A stretch of 64,000 nt of DNA from Hippasteria phrygiana (taxonomy: Eukaryota > Echinodermata > Asteroidea > Valvatida > Goniasteridae): contig JAZGUH010000117.1 in assembly GCA_037893225.1 (NCBI GenBank), positions 248,001-312,000 of the forward strand, given 5' to 3'. The position numbers and the translations under genes are program-made. Under the pieces are notes generated by a model. The model saw nothing but the letters and a program-made list of their open reading frames with translations, was not told the DNA's origin and ran no database searches. Positions 11,343-23,000 of this stretch are shown one piece after another (within the stretch, counting starts at the first letter, position 1; every line of letters begins with the position of its first letter).

Positions 11343-13500
11343 TGTAATACCACTTGATGGAAGCAACTTTTTTTCATGTTTTTTTTCTTCATTTAAACAT
11401 GCTGGCAACCTTGGAATTGTGCGAATCGACCTGTATTAGCCTACAGCACAAAGTTCCCATACTGTAATGGCTCCTGATATTGTCCGTATTTTATTGACAA
11501 AAATATCAACGACAAGATCTCCATTAGCGCCCATTATAAAAATCGACCTGTGGCGTTTGAGATTGTTTCTGCACATGGCACATATTAACGCAGTGACTCT
11601 TTCTTGTTTTCGATCTGAAAAAAATAGCAAATTAATTCCTGCCTTCTGATGGACGAACCTCAGTATGAAACAATGATTGTTGAAGTGATCGAGTGGGGTT
11701 TGAAATTGCCCAAATTTACAACGATTTCATATGCGGGGCGGCAGAAACACAAATCGACCTGTGGCGTTTGAGATGGTTTGTGTACACTAGATACTGAGTG
11801 CAACGAGTTCCACGTTTTTGACGGCAAAACAGCAGAATGTAAATTTTTGCCCTCTGATGGACAATCCTCAGTGTTAAACAACGATTGCTGCAGTGACTAC
11901 AGTTTCAAATTTTAAAAATTACAACGATATAATAGGTGTGACGGTCGAAAACACACATCGACCTGGCGTTACGTTTGAGATGAACATTATACATGCGCTT
12001 GGCCGTTGAGGGCGCTGTGTAAAAATGGCACAGATTAAAAGGGGGTTTTGTTAAAATGAAATAGGCACTAATGTGCAACTTATTTCAACATTTCCTGTCA
12101 GAGTGATCACCGTGCATGCCGTTTAATGAAACCAGCTATTTTAATACTTTTATTCCATGGCACTTGTGTACATGTGAATGAAATTTTATGAAATAAACAG
12201 ATGAAATTTGAACGGTTTTTTTCTTAGAGAACTGAGTGTCACGATGTGTGCTACTTGTTTATAAGTATACGTGTACACGTTTGTGTATTTCAGTACGCAG
12301 ACGCTGGACATGCGTGCATGTTCCAGGGGGTGTAGTTTCCAAAAGCCAATTCTCAGAACAGCCATAACAAACGGATGGAGGTTAAAAATAGCACATAACC
12401 GAAATGAAGCGCAAGGGGGCGCACTCCAATATTTGATTCGTTAACGCGAGATGGCGCGACGACACAGCCCCTTTAATGAAACCAGCTCTTTTAATACTTT
12501 TTTCATTTAAACATGGCGTCGACCTCCGAATTTTGCGAATCGACCTGTTGCGTTTGAGTCTTTGAGATGGTGCTTTCTAGAGTAGCGTTTCCATGTGTCT
12601 GTAATAATATCGTCGCAAAAACTACTGACCAAAAACTACTGTAGTACAGCACGAAGTTCCCATACTGTAATAGCTCCTGATATTATCCGTATTCTATTTA
12701 GAAATGTACAACGATATCATATGTGGGGCGGTAGAAACACAAATCGACCTGTGGCGTTTGAGATGGACATTATACGCAGATGCGCTTGGCCGTTGATGGC
12801 GCTGTGTAATAAATGGCTCAGTGCAGCGGGTTTAGATAAAATGAAATAGACTCTAAATTTGCAACTTATTTCAACATGATTTCCTGTCAGAATGATCATC
12901 GTACACGCAATTTCTGCGCAGATATTTGCAAAGTCGCACATTTTATCGCACATTTCTTTTCAGATTTCGGCCGTGGATTCAGCCGCAGACTCAAAATCTC
13001 AAACGCATCAAGTGTGGTCAACAAAGTGTGCTTTTTATACAATTTGTTTCGGGGGGTTCCAACAACAAAAAAGTTTTAGCAGAATTATACGCCACAGGTC
13101 GATTCGCACAATTCCAAGGTTGCCAGCATTTTAAAATAAAAAAAAAAACATGAAAAAAAAGTTGATTCAATCAAGTGGTATGCACGGTGATCATTCTGAC
13201 AGGAAATCTGGAAATTTTGCACTGAGAAACCGGTGTCATATGAATATCCAACTCTAATGAAATATTGGCTTTTTGCCCCTATTATTGGTTAAACCCTCTC
13301 ACGTGACCGGTCACTGTCCCATTTATCTCCACTTAGGCATGCGCAGTAGAACCACTAAGTCGGCTTCTTGGGAGACGGATATTCATACCACACCGGCGCT
13401 TTCCATCTGTTACTTAATTGCACAGCGCCCTGAACGGTTAAGCGCATCTATGTATATTATACATCTCAAACGCCACAGGTCGATTTGTGTTTTCTAGTAA
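11343..13500. repeat. ~205-bp interspersed repeat family with TCGACCTGTGGCGTTTGAG core
   Basis: The core occurs near 11427, 11542, 11752, 11957, 12538 and 12744 in the plus direction, and near 13095 and 13465 in the opposite direction. Several spacings are 205-210 bases. Surrounding words are shared, such as TACAACGAT, GGGGCGG-AGAAACACAAA and GCGCTTGGCCGTTGA. The two ends (11343-11435 and 13095-13190) are complementary, so the block is itself a large inverted repeat. Confidence 0.7.
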
Positions 13501-15157
13501 AGCTACAACGATTATGAATATTCCACCATCCCTTTTTCATCATATTGATGAATATCCATCTGACAGCAGAAATTAACTTTGCTGGTCCTTTGCCCGGCAA
13601 TAATTAAAGTTGCTAACGCAAATAGGCCTACTTAAATTTGCTGTTTTTCGGTCAAAGAGTAAACTTATTCACTATATTATTTGTTCGCTGCAAACCATCC
13701 CAAACAACAGAGGACGGTTCATGTTGCATAACATCACAGATTATGTGCGTTGTCAGCATTATGGAAAAATATTTCTCGGGAGGATCGGTACCATCTTTAT
13801 AAATAATTAACCAATCAATTTTAATTATTACCCGTGCCGTATCATTACTTTAAGTAAACTATACGTTTTCTGTGGGATTACCTCAGCACAACATTTTCTC
13901 GGAGTACCGGTAGGTTCGCGATTATTATGGTTTATATGGCATTTGCATTTCTGAAAAGAATAAAGTATGATCACGATAGTGATATTTAGTGAGATGTAAA
14001 AATTACTTTTGTGATACAGGATTTTTTTTTTGGAGGAAGATTACTTTTCCCCCTCGACTGGGACCCTCATTAACATAAATCCTCGCGGGGGGTATGACGT
14101 ACCAAGGTAGCGTACCAACTGAGCTCGGTCAACGTTCGTAGCTAGAACCACTGACCAAAGTTTTGATGGGATTGTTGTCTATTGAGAGCACCCTCCTTTT
14201 GCACAGTGCGCGCGCTGATTATGACGAAGGGGCGGAGAACACCACGTGATGACGTGATGAAAGTCCCGAGTAAATCGAGTTGTAATTGTCAAATCGATGC
14301 AACTCTGGGGCTTTGCTCAGTAGACAAGTGGACTGTCGACGGTGTTGTGACTTCTCCATATGCCATAGAGGGAAGGGTTTTTATTTTTGTGAAGAACGAG
14401 GTGGACAAGCTAATAATAGGGGCTAACGTGAAGCGCTAGGATCAGCACAGGTGAGTCCAGCCTTAAGATCGTACTGAGTGCAGACGATCTATAATACTAG
14501 ATCGGCTTAGTAGGCCTATAGACGAACTTCAGATTGAAATAATACCATCTAAACCCTGGCAAGATTCAACTCGGCATTAAAGCTAGTTTTGGGCACTGAA
14601 GTTCGAACAAAGTATGGATGTGTTTATCTTAAAGCTTTTTAAAGATTTCTGTTAAGAAGTTCCTCCGGTCAGTAATGTGTAGGCCTACTACCTCAGAGGC
14701 ATTAGCCTAAATCAAGGCAAGTTTTATTATTCGTAAAAGCAGTAATCGTGCTTATTTGCTGACATCTTTGTCCGGGTCTACCAGGTTTGAATATGCATGG
14801 ACAACAGCAGCAAAACACTTTTGGCCGGCTGCTGCCCTTTTCTATGTTTTTCTTGTGCGGTACTGCCAAAAGTTGGGGGTGGGGGAGGGGGTACCCCCAG
14901 CCCCCCCCCCCCCCCCCCCCCGTTCCGCCGCCGTTGAATATGGATCATCTCTTCTATAGCCTTTTCCATGTGACCTAGACTAAAGAATGGAGCAAAGTTA
15001 CTGGACTTAATTTGTAATTTCCTCTTCTAAATTAAAGTGGAATTTTAAAAGTCTACATAACCCAATGGGGTGGGGTAGGGATGGGGTATGGAGGTATACG
15101 AATCTTGCTGACGTTTGTGGCGCCATTTCGCGTGGCATTTTCCCCACATGTATTTTT
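13501..15157. other. Intergenic, no gene recognised
   Basis: No exon, RNA gene or clear element. Contains a 19-C run near 14901-14920. Short open frames look random. Confidence 0.5.
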
Positions 15158-15901
15158 CACTCGGCCAAAAAAGAAAGTTCCCGCCTTGTACTTTTTTAAT
15201 AGCTCAAGAATACTGTAATATTTTAAACACCTCAAAAAGTCATAAATGCAGAAAAAGGTTCTGCTTCTAATGATGCGTCATTTATGGCACACGACGTTTG
15301 TTTTAGGGGAGAAATAATGAGAATTGGTGCAAAAATAAAATTAGGTGCAAAAATAAAAGTGGCATTTTTTACAATGCAGACAATAGATTAGGCCTACATT
15401 GAAATTGTGTCTTTATCCTTTATTCATAAATACCTCAGCGAGTTTCACTATCCCTATTGGTCGAGAGCCTGTCACGTAGGTGTGTTTAAACGGTTGTTTA
15501 AACACGGCTGGAAGTTGTTTAAACACGGTTTGAAACATTTTTTCCGGTGTCACACCAAATGTAGAGTCCTACAAAATCTGGTCCAATTTATTGGTTGAAC
15601 ACTCGAGCGACCAGTCACTATCCTAATAACGCAAGCGCAATACTACCGATGCGTCCGTATTTAGAGTCCATAATTTCACGCTACACCGGCACTGCTGCGT
15701 TCTTGCACCACCTGGCGAGCGCGTCGCGCGCGCGTCAATTTCCATATAAGGACTTGTTTACCACTACTCGCGGGTGGCACGAACCATTAAATAGCTGAAG
15801 GGGTGTTTTACAAACCAAGGTAAAACAAATTAAACAAAATCATTGGAAATTTATAGTTTTCGGTGGTTTTTGCTTAATTATACAAAAAGGTATTTTATGA
15901 A

Positions 15902-16072
15902 TGGGAATAAATATGTGCTGGGCCGGTTTTAAACGTACGTTTAAAACCGCCTTGGGGCCTGGACGCTGATAATGACCCTCGCCTTCGGCTCGGGTCATTA
16001 TCAAGCGCCCAGGCCCCAAGGCGGTTTTAAACGTACGTTTAAAACCGGCCCAGCACATATTTATTCCCTTAG
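15902..16072. repeat. Nested palindrome
   Basis: Arms of about 80 bases starting GGGAATAAATATGTGCTGGG. Each arm contains GGTTTTAAACGTACGTTTAAAACC-type sequence that is itself a palindrome, and the centre has a CCTTCGG turn. Only the left half of the larger element carries it. Confidence 0.92.
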
Positions 16073-16079
16073 CAAAAGT

Positions 16080-18530
16080 ATGGAGGTTCAAAAGTGGACA
16101 TCTGCTTTTCTGCTGTTAAAATAGCAGAAAAGCAGATTGAACGTTTTGGTACAATGCATTTTTCTACTTTTCTACTTTTCTGCCAGCAGAAAAGCAGATT
16201 GAACGTTTTGTCAAAATGCATTTTTCTACTTTTCTGCTTTTCTGCTAGTAGAAAAGCAGAATTTACTTTTTCCCCTACACTGGCGGTTCAAAAAGGGACA
16301 CCTGCTTTTCTGCTTCAATGCGACCAGAAAAGCCGATCGAACATTTCGAGCAAATGTATTTTTCTACTTTTCTGCTTTCCGAGAGAGCAGATCGAACGTT
16401 GTAGCCATGGCGGTTCAAAAGTGGACATCTGCTTTTCTGCTAGCAGAAAAGCAGATTGAACGTTTTTGTCACGGTGGTTCGACATCTGCTTTTCTGCCAG
16501 CAGACTGAGCCGATTGAACGCTTTTGATGCTTGTCGGCTCTCCAGTACCCCGCCAAAAATGGACGGTTCCAAGTGACTCCGCAGCCGACAAACGTCTCAC
16601 ACTGTATGATGTTTATCTGTCCAATCCAAAGACTGGAATTATTAACAATATCAAAGCTATAAGAATACAAATACGCGCGAGCCAAGCAGTGGGGATAAGA
16701 CTTTGAAGTGCCGACATAGTGCGCTGTTGTGACACCGTACCGTTTTTTGTTTTGTTTTGTAATTTTGATGAGAGTAGTGTTTGGAAAATTGAGGAGGGGT
16801 GTCCTTCCGATGGGGAGGATGTAATGTTTTTATTTTTTCAGTTTTCAGCTGTAACCCGCTCCTGATACAACCAATAATAGCATAGACAATGACATTTCTG
16901 AAAAGAAAACGTCCACTTCTCCTTTGAGATATGAAGACTGGATTTTTGTCTGTTTTTGTTTGCATAATGGGACCCTATTAAACTTTCAGCCCACACAAAA
17001 TGTCAGTCGAAACATCTCCGATTTCCATTTAATAATTGATTCACCACCAACCCGCTCCCCTTCGATCCCCTCGCATACGTTTAAAATGTTCATCCAAGAT
17101 AGTCCGCTATTCTCCTGGCGACTTTTTTGTTCCTGTCATTGGTTTTGTATGCAAATACACTAAATCGCCCTCGATTGGATAATAAAACTCCGCAGGTGTG
17201 CCCCCGTGCATGTGAACCATAAACATGACCCTTGACACAAACACGTGCAACACAAATTTAAAGAATTCGGTTTTTTTCAAGAAGTGTCTTGGGAATGTCC
17301 AAAACTGATTAAACTGATGTCTGACATGTTTTGATCCATTTTTTTTAGGCATAGGCTAAGAACCTCGCTGGATTGTTTGTTTGTTTTTTGGTCAATTTAT
17401 AGACGGAAATAATGGAAATATGCCTATTATAATTATGCATGTGCGGCGGAACGTAGGGGGAAGGCATTGGCCCCCTTTTTCCACTTGGGGGAAACCGACC
17501 GGCACCGGCGCTGCTTTGCCCCCCCCCCCCCCCCCCCCCGCCCCAGTTTCAAAAGTATTCAGCCCTGCCTGTATTATATAAACGCCATGTGCAGGTGTCC
17601 TAGTGCATGGTTGGAAAAATAGGCCTGCTTCTCTTTTTTATTATTTTTTTTTGGCTGATTGTCATTCTAATGATTTGAAAGCATCATTTTAAAATTATTG
17701 GGGAATTTTCATGTCATTTCCAATTTCTCCGGGGTAAAAAACGGGGGATAATTATACTTTCCAATCCCCTTCACCGGGCAGGATTTATTTCCGTCGCCAG
17801 GAATTGGTTTTCGACATTATAATCAAATATCGCGTTTAGAAACGGCGGTCGGGCTACATCAAAGGGTACCGGTGGTGTCGCGTAAAAACGGGGTACAGCG
17901 TCATAACAGCGCACACTGTCGGAACTTCAAAGTCTTATCTAAACTTCGTGGCTGGCGCGTAACACGGTCTTTGGACAGATAAACGACCATAAAGTGTGAT
18001 GACTTACACTGGAGGCGGAGTCACTTGGAACCGTCCATTTTTGGCGGGTACTGGAGTGGCCGACAAGCGTCAAAAGCGTTAAATTGGCTCAGTCTGCTGG
18101 CAGAAAAGCAGATGTCCACTTTTGAACCACCGTGACAAAAACGTTCAATCAGCTTTTCTGCTAGCAGAAAAGCAGATGTCCACTTTTGAACCGCTATGGC
18201 TACAACGTTCGATCTGCTCTCTCGGAAAGCAGAACAGTAGAAAAATAGATTTGCTGAAATGTTCGATCGGCTTTTCTGATCGCATTGAAGCAGAAAAGCA
18301 GGTGTCACTTTTTAAACCGCCAGTGAAGGGGAAAAAGTAAATTCTGCTTTTCTGGTAGCAGAAAAGCAGAAAAGTAGAAAAATGCATTATGGGAAAACGT
18401 TCAATCTGCTTTTCTGCTAGCAGAAAAGTAGAAAAGTAGAAAAATGCATTTTACCAAAACGTTCAATCTGCTTTTCTGCTATTTTAACAGCAGAAAAGCA
18501 GATGTCCACTTTTGAACCTCCATACAAAAG
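16080..18530. repeat. Inverted arrays of CTGCTTTTCTGC hairpin units
   Basis: On each side, several 70-90-bp units contain the self-complementary TTTCTGCTAGCAGAAA and an AGATTGAACGTTTT or complementary word. The arms face each other across about 1.1 kb (16746-17881) in which I see no gene. Confidence 0.85.
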
Positions 18531-18770
18531 CCCCCTTTAATGTCAAACAATCTCGAATTGGCTTATCAAGTCATCTGCTGAATGTGTTAATCCGCAAAGA
18601 ACAAATTCTGGGACCCACGAATTTAACCTTTGTAACGAAGAATTTCTTTCATGTAACACAAGTTGAAATCACAGATAGCTCTTTTATGAAAGATTTGCAT
18701 GCTGTGAAAATAAATATGTTTGCTTCATCAAAAGTTATCGCTTGGTTAGGCGAATAGGTTTTGCAGAAAA

Positions 18771-19033
18771 CATGCCGCGAATGAAATTTTTTGAACGAGG
18801 AAGGGCTACCGCCTTTCATGACAATGGTCTTTCTGTTCGAGAAGTTGCCAGAAGACTTGGAGTATCGCGAACGCTATACTGAGCTCAGAACAAAGTTTCA
18901 GTTGACTGGAGATGTTAAAGATATGCATAAAACTGGTCATCCAAGGGTCACAACTTTATTGATTAGTGTGCAACACCTCACGATTTTAGCAGCAGTGTTG
19001 ACATTAATGAAAACGTTTCAATGCAATAATTGA
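18771..19033 (+). pseudogene. Tc1-like transposase, N-terminal fragment
   Basis: From the ATG at 18771 one frame reads a helix-turn-helix, with GLSVREVARRLGVSRTLY, then a stop. A second frame continues with KFQLTGDVKDMHKTGHPRV, matching the second helix-turn-helix and GRPR-like hinge of Tc1/mariner transposases. The frameshift and loss of the catalytic domain mark it as dead. Confidence 0.65.
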
Positions 19034-19501
19034 GTCTGCATCATAAAAGTGCCACTTTTATTTTTGCACCCAATTCGACAAATCTCATTTGTTTTCGCCC
19101 CTTAAACAAATGTCGTGTGTCATAAACGACGCATCATTATAAGCAGAACCTTTTTTTCTTCATTTATGAGTTTTTGAGGTGTTTAAAATGATTACAGTAT
19201 TTTTGAGTTATTCAAAAAGTACAAGGCGGGAACTTTCTTTTTTGGACGAGTGTATACTATTATGCAGCTAACGATTCATGAAAATTGGTATATCCCCTCT
19301 TGGATAGGAAATAGCTTTGATTTTCTTAACTCGCCGTTTCTCATCTCCAATCATTTTCCAATTTTTTACTCCTTTTTTCGGGGGGGGGGGGGGGTTAACC
19401 CCAGCTTCTCCACCCCGGTCGCTGCGCTACTAAGGGTCAACGTTAAGACTTAAAATCTTGTTTTAAGCTAATTACCATTATTTCACAGATTATCATCGAC
19501 A

Positions 19502-20058
19502 ATGGCTTCATACAGGAAACGGCTTTTTAGTGGCATTGATCTTCTGCTGCTTTTGTGTGCTTGTGAAGTTTGCGAAGCCGCAGCCAAGCCAAATCATGCA
19601 CGGGCGTGGATCACTCAGAATGTCCAGCCAGACGATGCTTCTCCCATAGGCTGGACCCAGTTACAACATCGACTGAAAACCGGCTCAGCAAACCTCGCCC
19701 GTCAGCATCGAGTCATCGGATCTCTTGCCACTCGCCCAGAGACCCAGACACCTCTGCTACTCCCCGATCAGCCAGCCCAACCTTTCAAGCTGCCCACCCT
19801 GAACGGGATCTTGGAGTATCCCAGTTCCGCGCTCTCCCGTCACACGCCGATGATCATCCATGCATTTGACAATCATTCCGCGTTCTTAGAGTGTCTCTGG
19901 ACGTCCAAGAGCTCCCGGGAATTGCTGGTCTTGGTGAGTCCTAACAACACACATTTTGTGTTTATACCAACAAGTGATGATCCGCTGAAGGATGCCCACT
20001 GGATGAAAGGACAGCTGCAAGAAACAATGCAGGAACTGGAAAAACATGGAATAATCGG
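19502..20058 (+). CDS. Copy A exon 1: signal peptide and N-terminal domain
   Basis: Encodes residues 1-186. The leader has a Leu-rich core (LLLLLCACEVC) and an Ala-rich probable cleavage region near residue 26. The rest is the N-terminal domain from NHARAWITQN to the codon split by the donor GTAAGA at 20059. From about 19590 to 20042 it is nearly identical to the copy B exon, with the identity ending abruptly at both sides. An acceptor-like TTTCACAG ends at about 19488, just before the ATG. The domain is not one I can name. Confidence 0.9.
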
Positions 20059-23000
20059 GTAAGACTAATTTCTCCTTAAAAAGAACCTAAAAGTTTTCCT
20101 ATTTAGTTTGTGTATGTAAACATTAAGACGATCACGACAATTGGTCATCCTGTTCAGATTTTGATTAAGGAATAATAATACCTCATTATATGGATCAATG
20201 TGAAGAATTAACTGAGTAATTTGAAACACTTTAACCCAAAGCATGCACCGGTACTTCCATTTTACCATCACTTCAACCTTTGGTTTGCTATTCTGTGTTT
20301 TATGCCGCTTGTAACAATCTCTTTCTTCAGACTAATGCTAATCTTCTAACTCATATAAGCATATGAATGATGTTATCCAAGTGGAAGCTTCAGTATCATG
20401 GCTGATTTTTGTACTGTGAGCGCCTATGTCTTTAATACACAGTTCAAAAGACACATCTTACACAAAATATCTTTCACGGCGATGGTTATTCCTCTGACCC
20501 CTTGAAGATGCTGTGTGCGTGCTTCTGGAGCATGGCACCCCGAAAAAAAAAGGTTTTCAAATTGAATTGCCAATTAGACATTCCACAAAGAAAAATCGAT
20601 TGAAGATAAGTAGCACATCAGTTAAATAAGTTTCAATGTTTGCAATAGAAGCGGGACTTTCCTATTTTTATGGAGTGTTCATGTATGTGGCTATCATCAC
20701 ACGTAAAGTTAAGACCAAATAAATTGCAGAGTGTAGTAAACGCTTTTTTTTTTCATTTAAAAATAGAGTTTTTCACCACTATTCGTTTGTAGGAGGAAAC
20801 GCATACAAATGACATTTCAGCCAGAACACGGATATACAGCCTTAAACTAAAATGGCAACTAAGAATAACCGAAAATAAAACCAGGAAACACACTTTGAAT
20901 CTTCACAAACTGAAACCAAAAGGCCTGAATTTTATCGTTATCTCGCAGGAAACAAGCTGTCACGAGATTACAGTCAAGACTTCACTTTGTCGTGACGTCG
21001 GTTGACCAACTTGGCAACTGGATCCCTACTCTACTGCGTCAGTGGGCGTGTCATGATCGTGGGTGTGGCCTCGCACAAGCTGTCTTCCAGAGTTCCGGTA
21101 ATTTGGCTTTACTAGTTTCACAAGTTTTACCAAATGCAAAAGTGGACTTTTTTGTACATGCATTGTAAAATGTATTATTTGTTGTCATGTGGAATATAAA
21201 AATGTACACTGCTATCCCTTAAAAATGCGTCGTTTGAAATCATTGTCGGACCGTTGGAAACCTTAAGCGTGTAGTGTTTTATCAATGATTTTGTAGACAA
21301 ACGTTCCGTTTTCGAAGGGATGGTCGTGCACATCATTATATTCTACTTATTAACCCTCCTGTTCTCAGGGTCAAAATCGACCCAGCTGCTATACAGATCA
21401 AAACCTATCAAATTACAGGTTAAAACACACACAAACTGTGAGAGTTTGTGTTTAGAGCTGTGATAGATATAAGTAATGATATTTTCAACCCTAGCAATAT
21501 TAAAACGAACGTTTTGTCCGCCTCCCAAGCAATGTGTATAGACCGAGCGGACAAAAAGAACCACAAGAATTCGCCAAAATCCCAAACTCCAAAGGATTTC
21601 CCTGACTGGTTTCGAACCCACAAACGTTCGTCTTGTTCTCTTCTTATTGTAGCAGGCGCTCCTATTGTACTGAAACGCTTGGACGCAAGATATGACTGGG
21701 CACCTTCCCCGTCAGCAGAGACCATCAGCTCAAGCCTTCCGGCATCACCGTCCCAAGATGGCTGCCGAGTAAACGACAGTGTTGCTGGGAAGGTTGCCGT
21801 GGTAACAGCAGGGAATTGCAGCTTCTCCCAAAAGGTTTGTCCGAGGGAGTGACAGTCTGGAAATTAAAGGAACAAAACAATAACCAAATAATAAATTAGA
21901 AACGTTTAGATACATCAAACAATGTCTTAAAGTAATACAGGCATAGGGCCCCAAAAATAACTTTATCAGGGTCGGCGTTGAAAAAGATATATATATATCA
22001 TTAAAAACATAACTCTGCCTCTCTGTTTCAAAAACTGATTGTATATTTTGATGTACCTTCTTTACTTTATGCGTATTTTCATGTAAAAATAAAACTAGGG
22101 GTTCGTCCAACGTTTAGGCCTAAACACGCCCGGGTGAGCGTGAAGATGACTTCGATCCGTCGCGCTCGTCAAAGCTCCATTCGGGCTGAAGAGTAGCCTT
22201 TGGCTAAAAGGCCTAAACTTTGGGTCTGGGGAGGTTCTAGCATTACAAAAAAACAAAACAAAGACATCGAATGTGAAAATGCTATGTATGGATATGTATA
22301 CAACAGACTTGGAGTAGAGTCCCTGCAAGTACTTTCACAAGTACTTTCGCAAGCCCAGGCGGGAAGTCCGTTCATATTATAAAGCCAGTTACAAGTAACT
22401 GGATGAACAATGACAAAGGAATACCTTTGTCAAAGCTCATTTGAATAGCTTGTGATTGGGATTGTGACTGGAGGGCTTGTGATGGACTTGCAGGGACTTG
22501 CAGGGACTTGTGATGGACTCGACTACATCTCTGGTATACAACCAATTCAATGTCTGTTAGAGATATATAGATATACACAGTAAAAACTGTGTTTAGCAAT
22601 TAAACACAATCTTGTTATCAGATTGTAAACATGTTTAGAAGCTAAACATTACGTGTTCAATTCCTAAACATGAGTGTTCAATGGCTAAACACTATCCGTC
22701 AACACGCTAAACATGTTTAGTATGTAAACGCGTTTACAAACTGATAGCAAGAAAGTGTTTAGAAATTAAAGTGTTTAATTTCTAAACACTGTTTTTAACA
22801 GTGTATTGTAGCGGAAGAGTCAAATCGCATCGGCAAAAACTTCGTCGTATCTCATTTAATCGGTTGATATGAACCCAAAAATTAGAATATTTCCATTTGT
22901 TTTGCTTCTCGGTGATTCAAGAAGTCGGTGGCGAAGCCGAAAAAAAACCCGACCGACCGACCGACCCTCTTTTCCAATTTTGCCTCTCCGATGGCAACAC

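Larger units (their letters stand above)
15158..19252. mobile_element. ~4.1-kb element with ~230-bp inverted ends and inner inverted arms
   Basis: 15158-15395 matches the complement of 19023-19252 (both carry CCAAAAAAGAAAGTTCCCGCC and CCTCAAAAA-TCATAAATG). A second inverted pair, about 16080-16745 against 17882-18530, lies inside. The right half holds a Tc1-like transposase remnant. Target duplication is not obvious. Confidence 0.65.

Noticed and set aside
21352..21400. TTAACCCTCCTGTTCTCAGG, resembling a piggyBac-type end
   Set aside because: No matching opposite end or TTAA pair found nearby.
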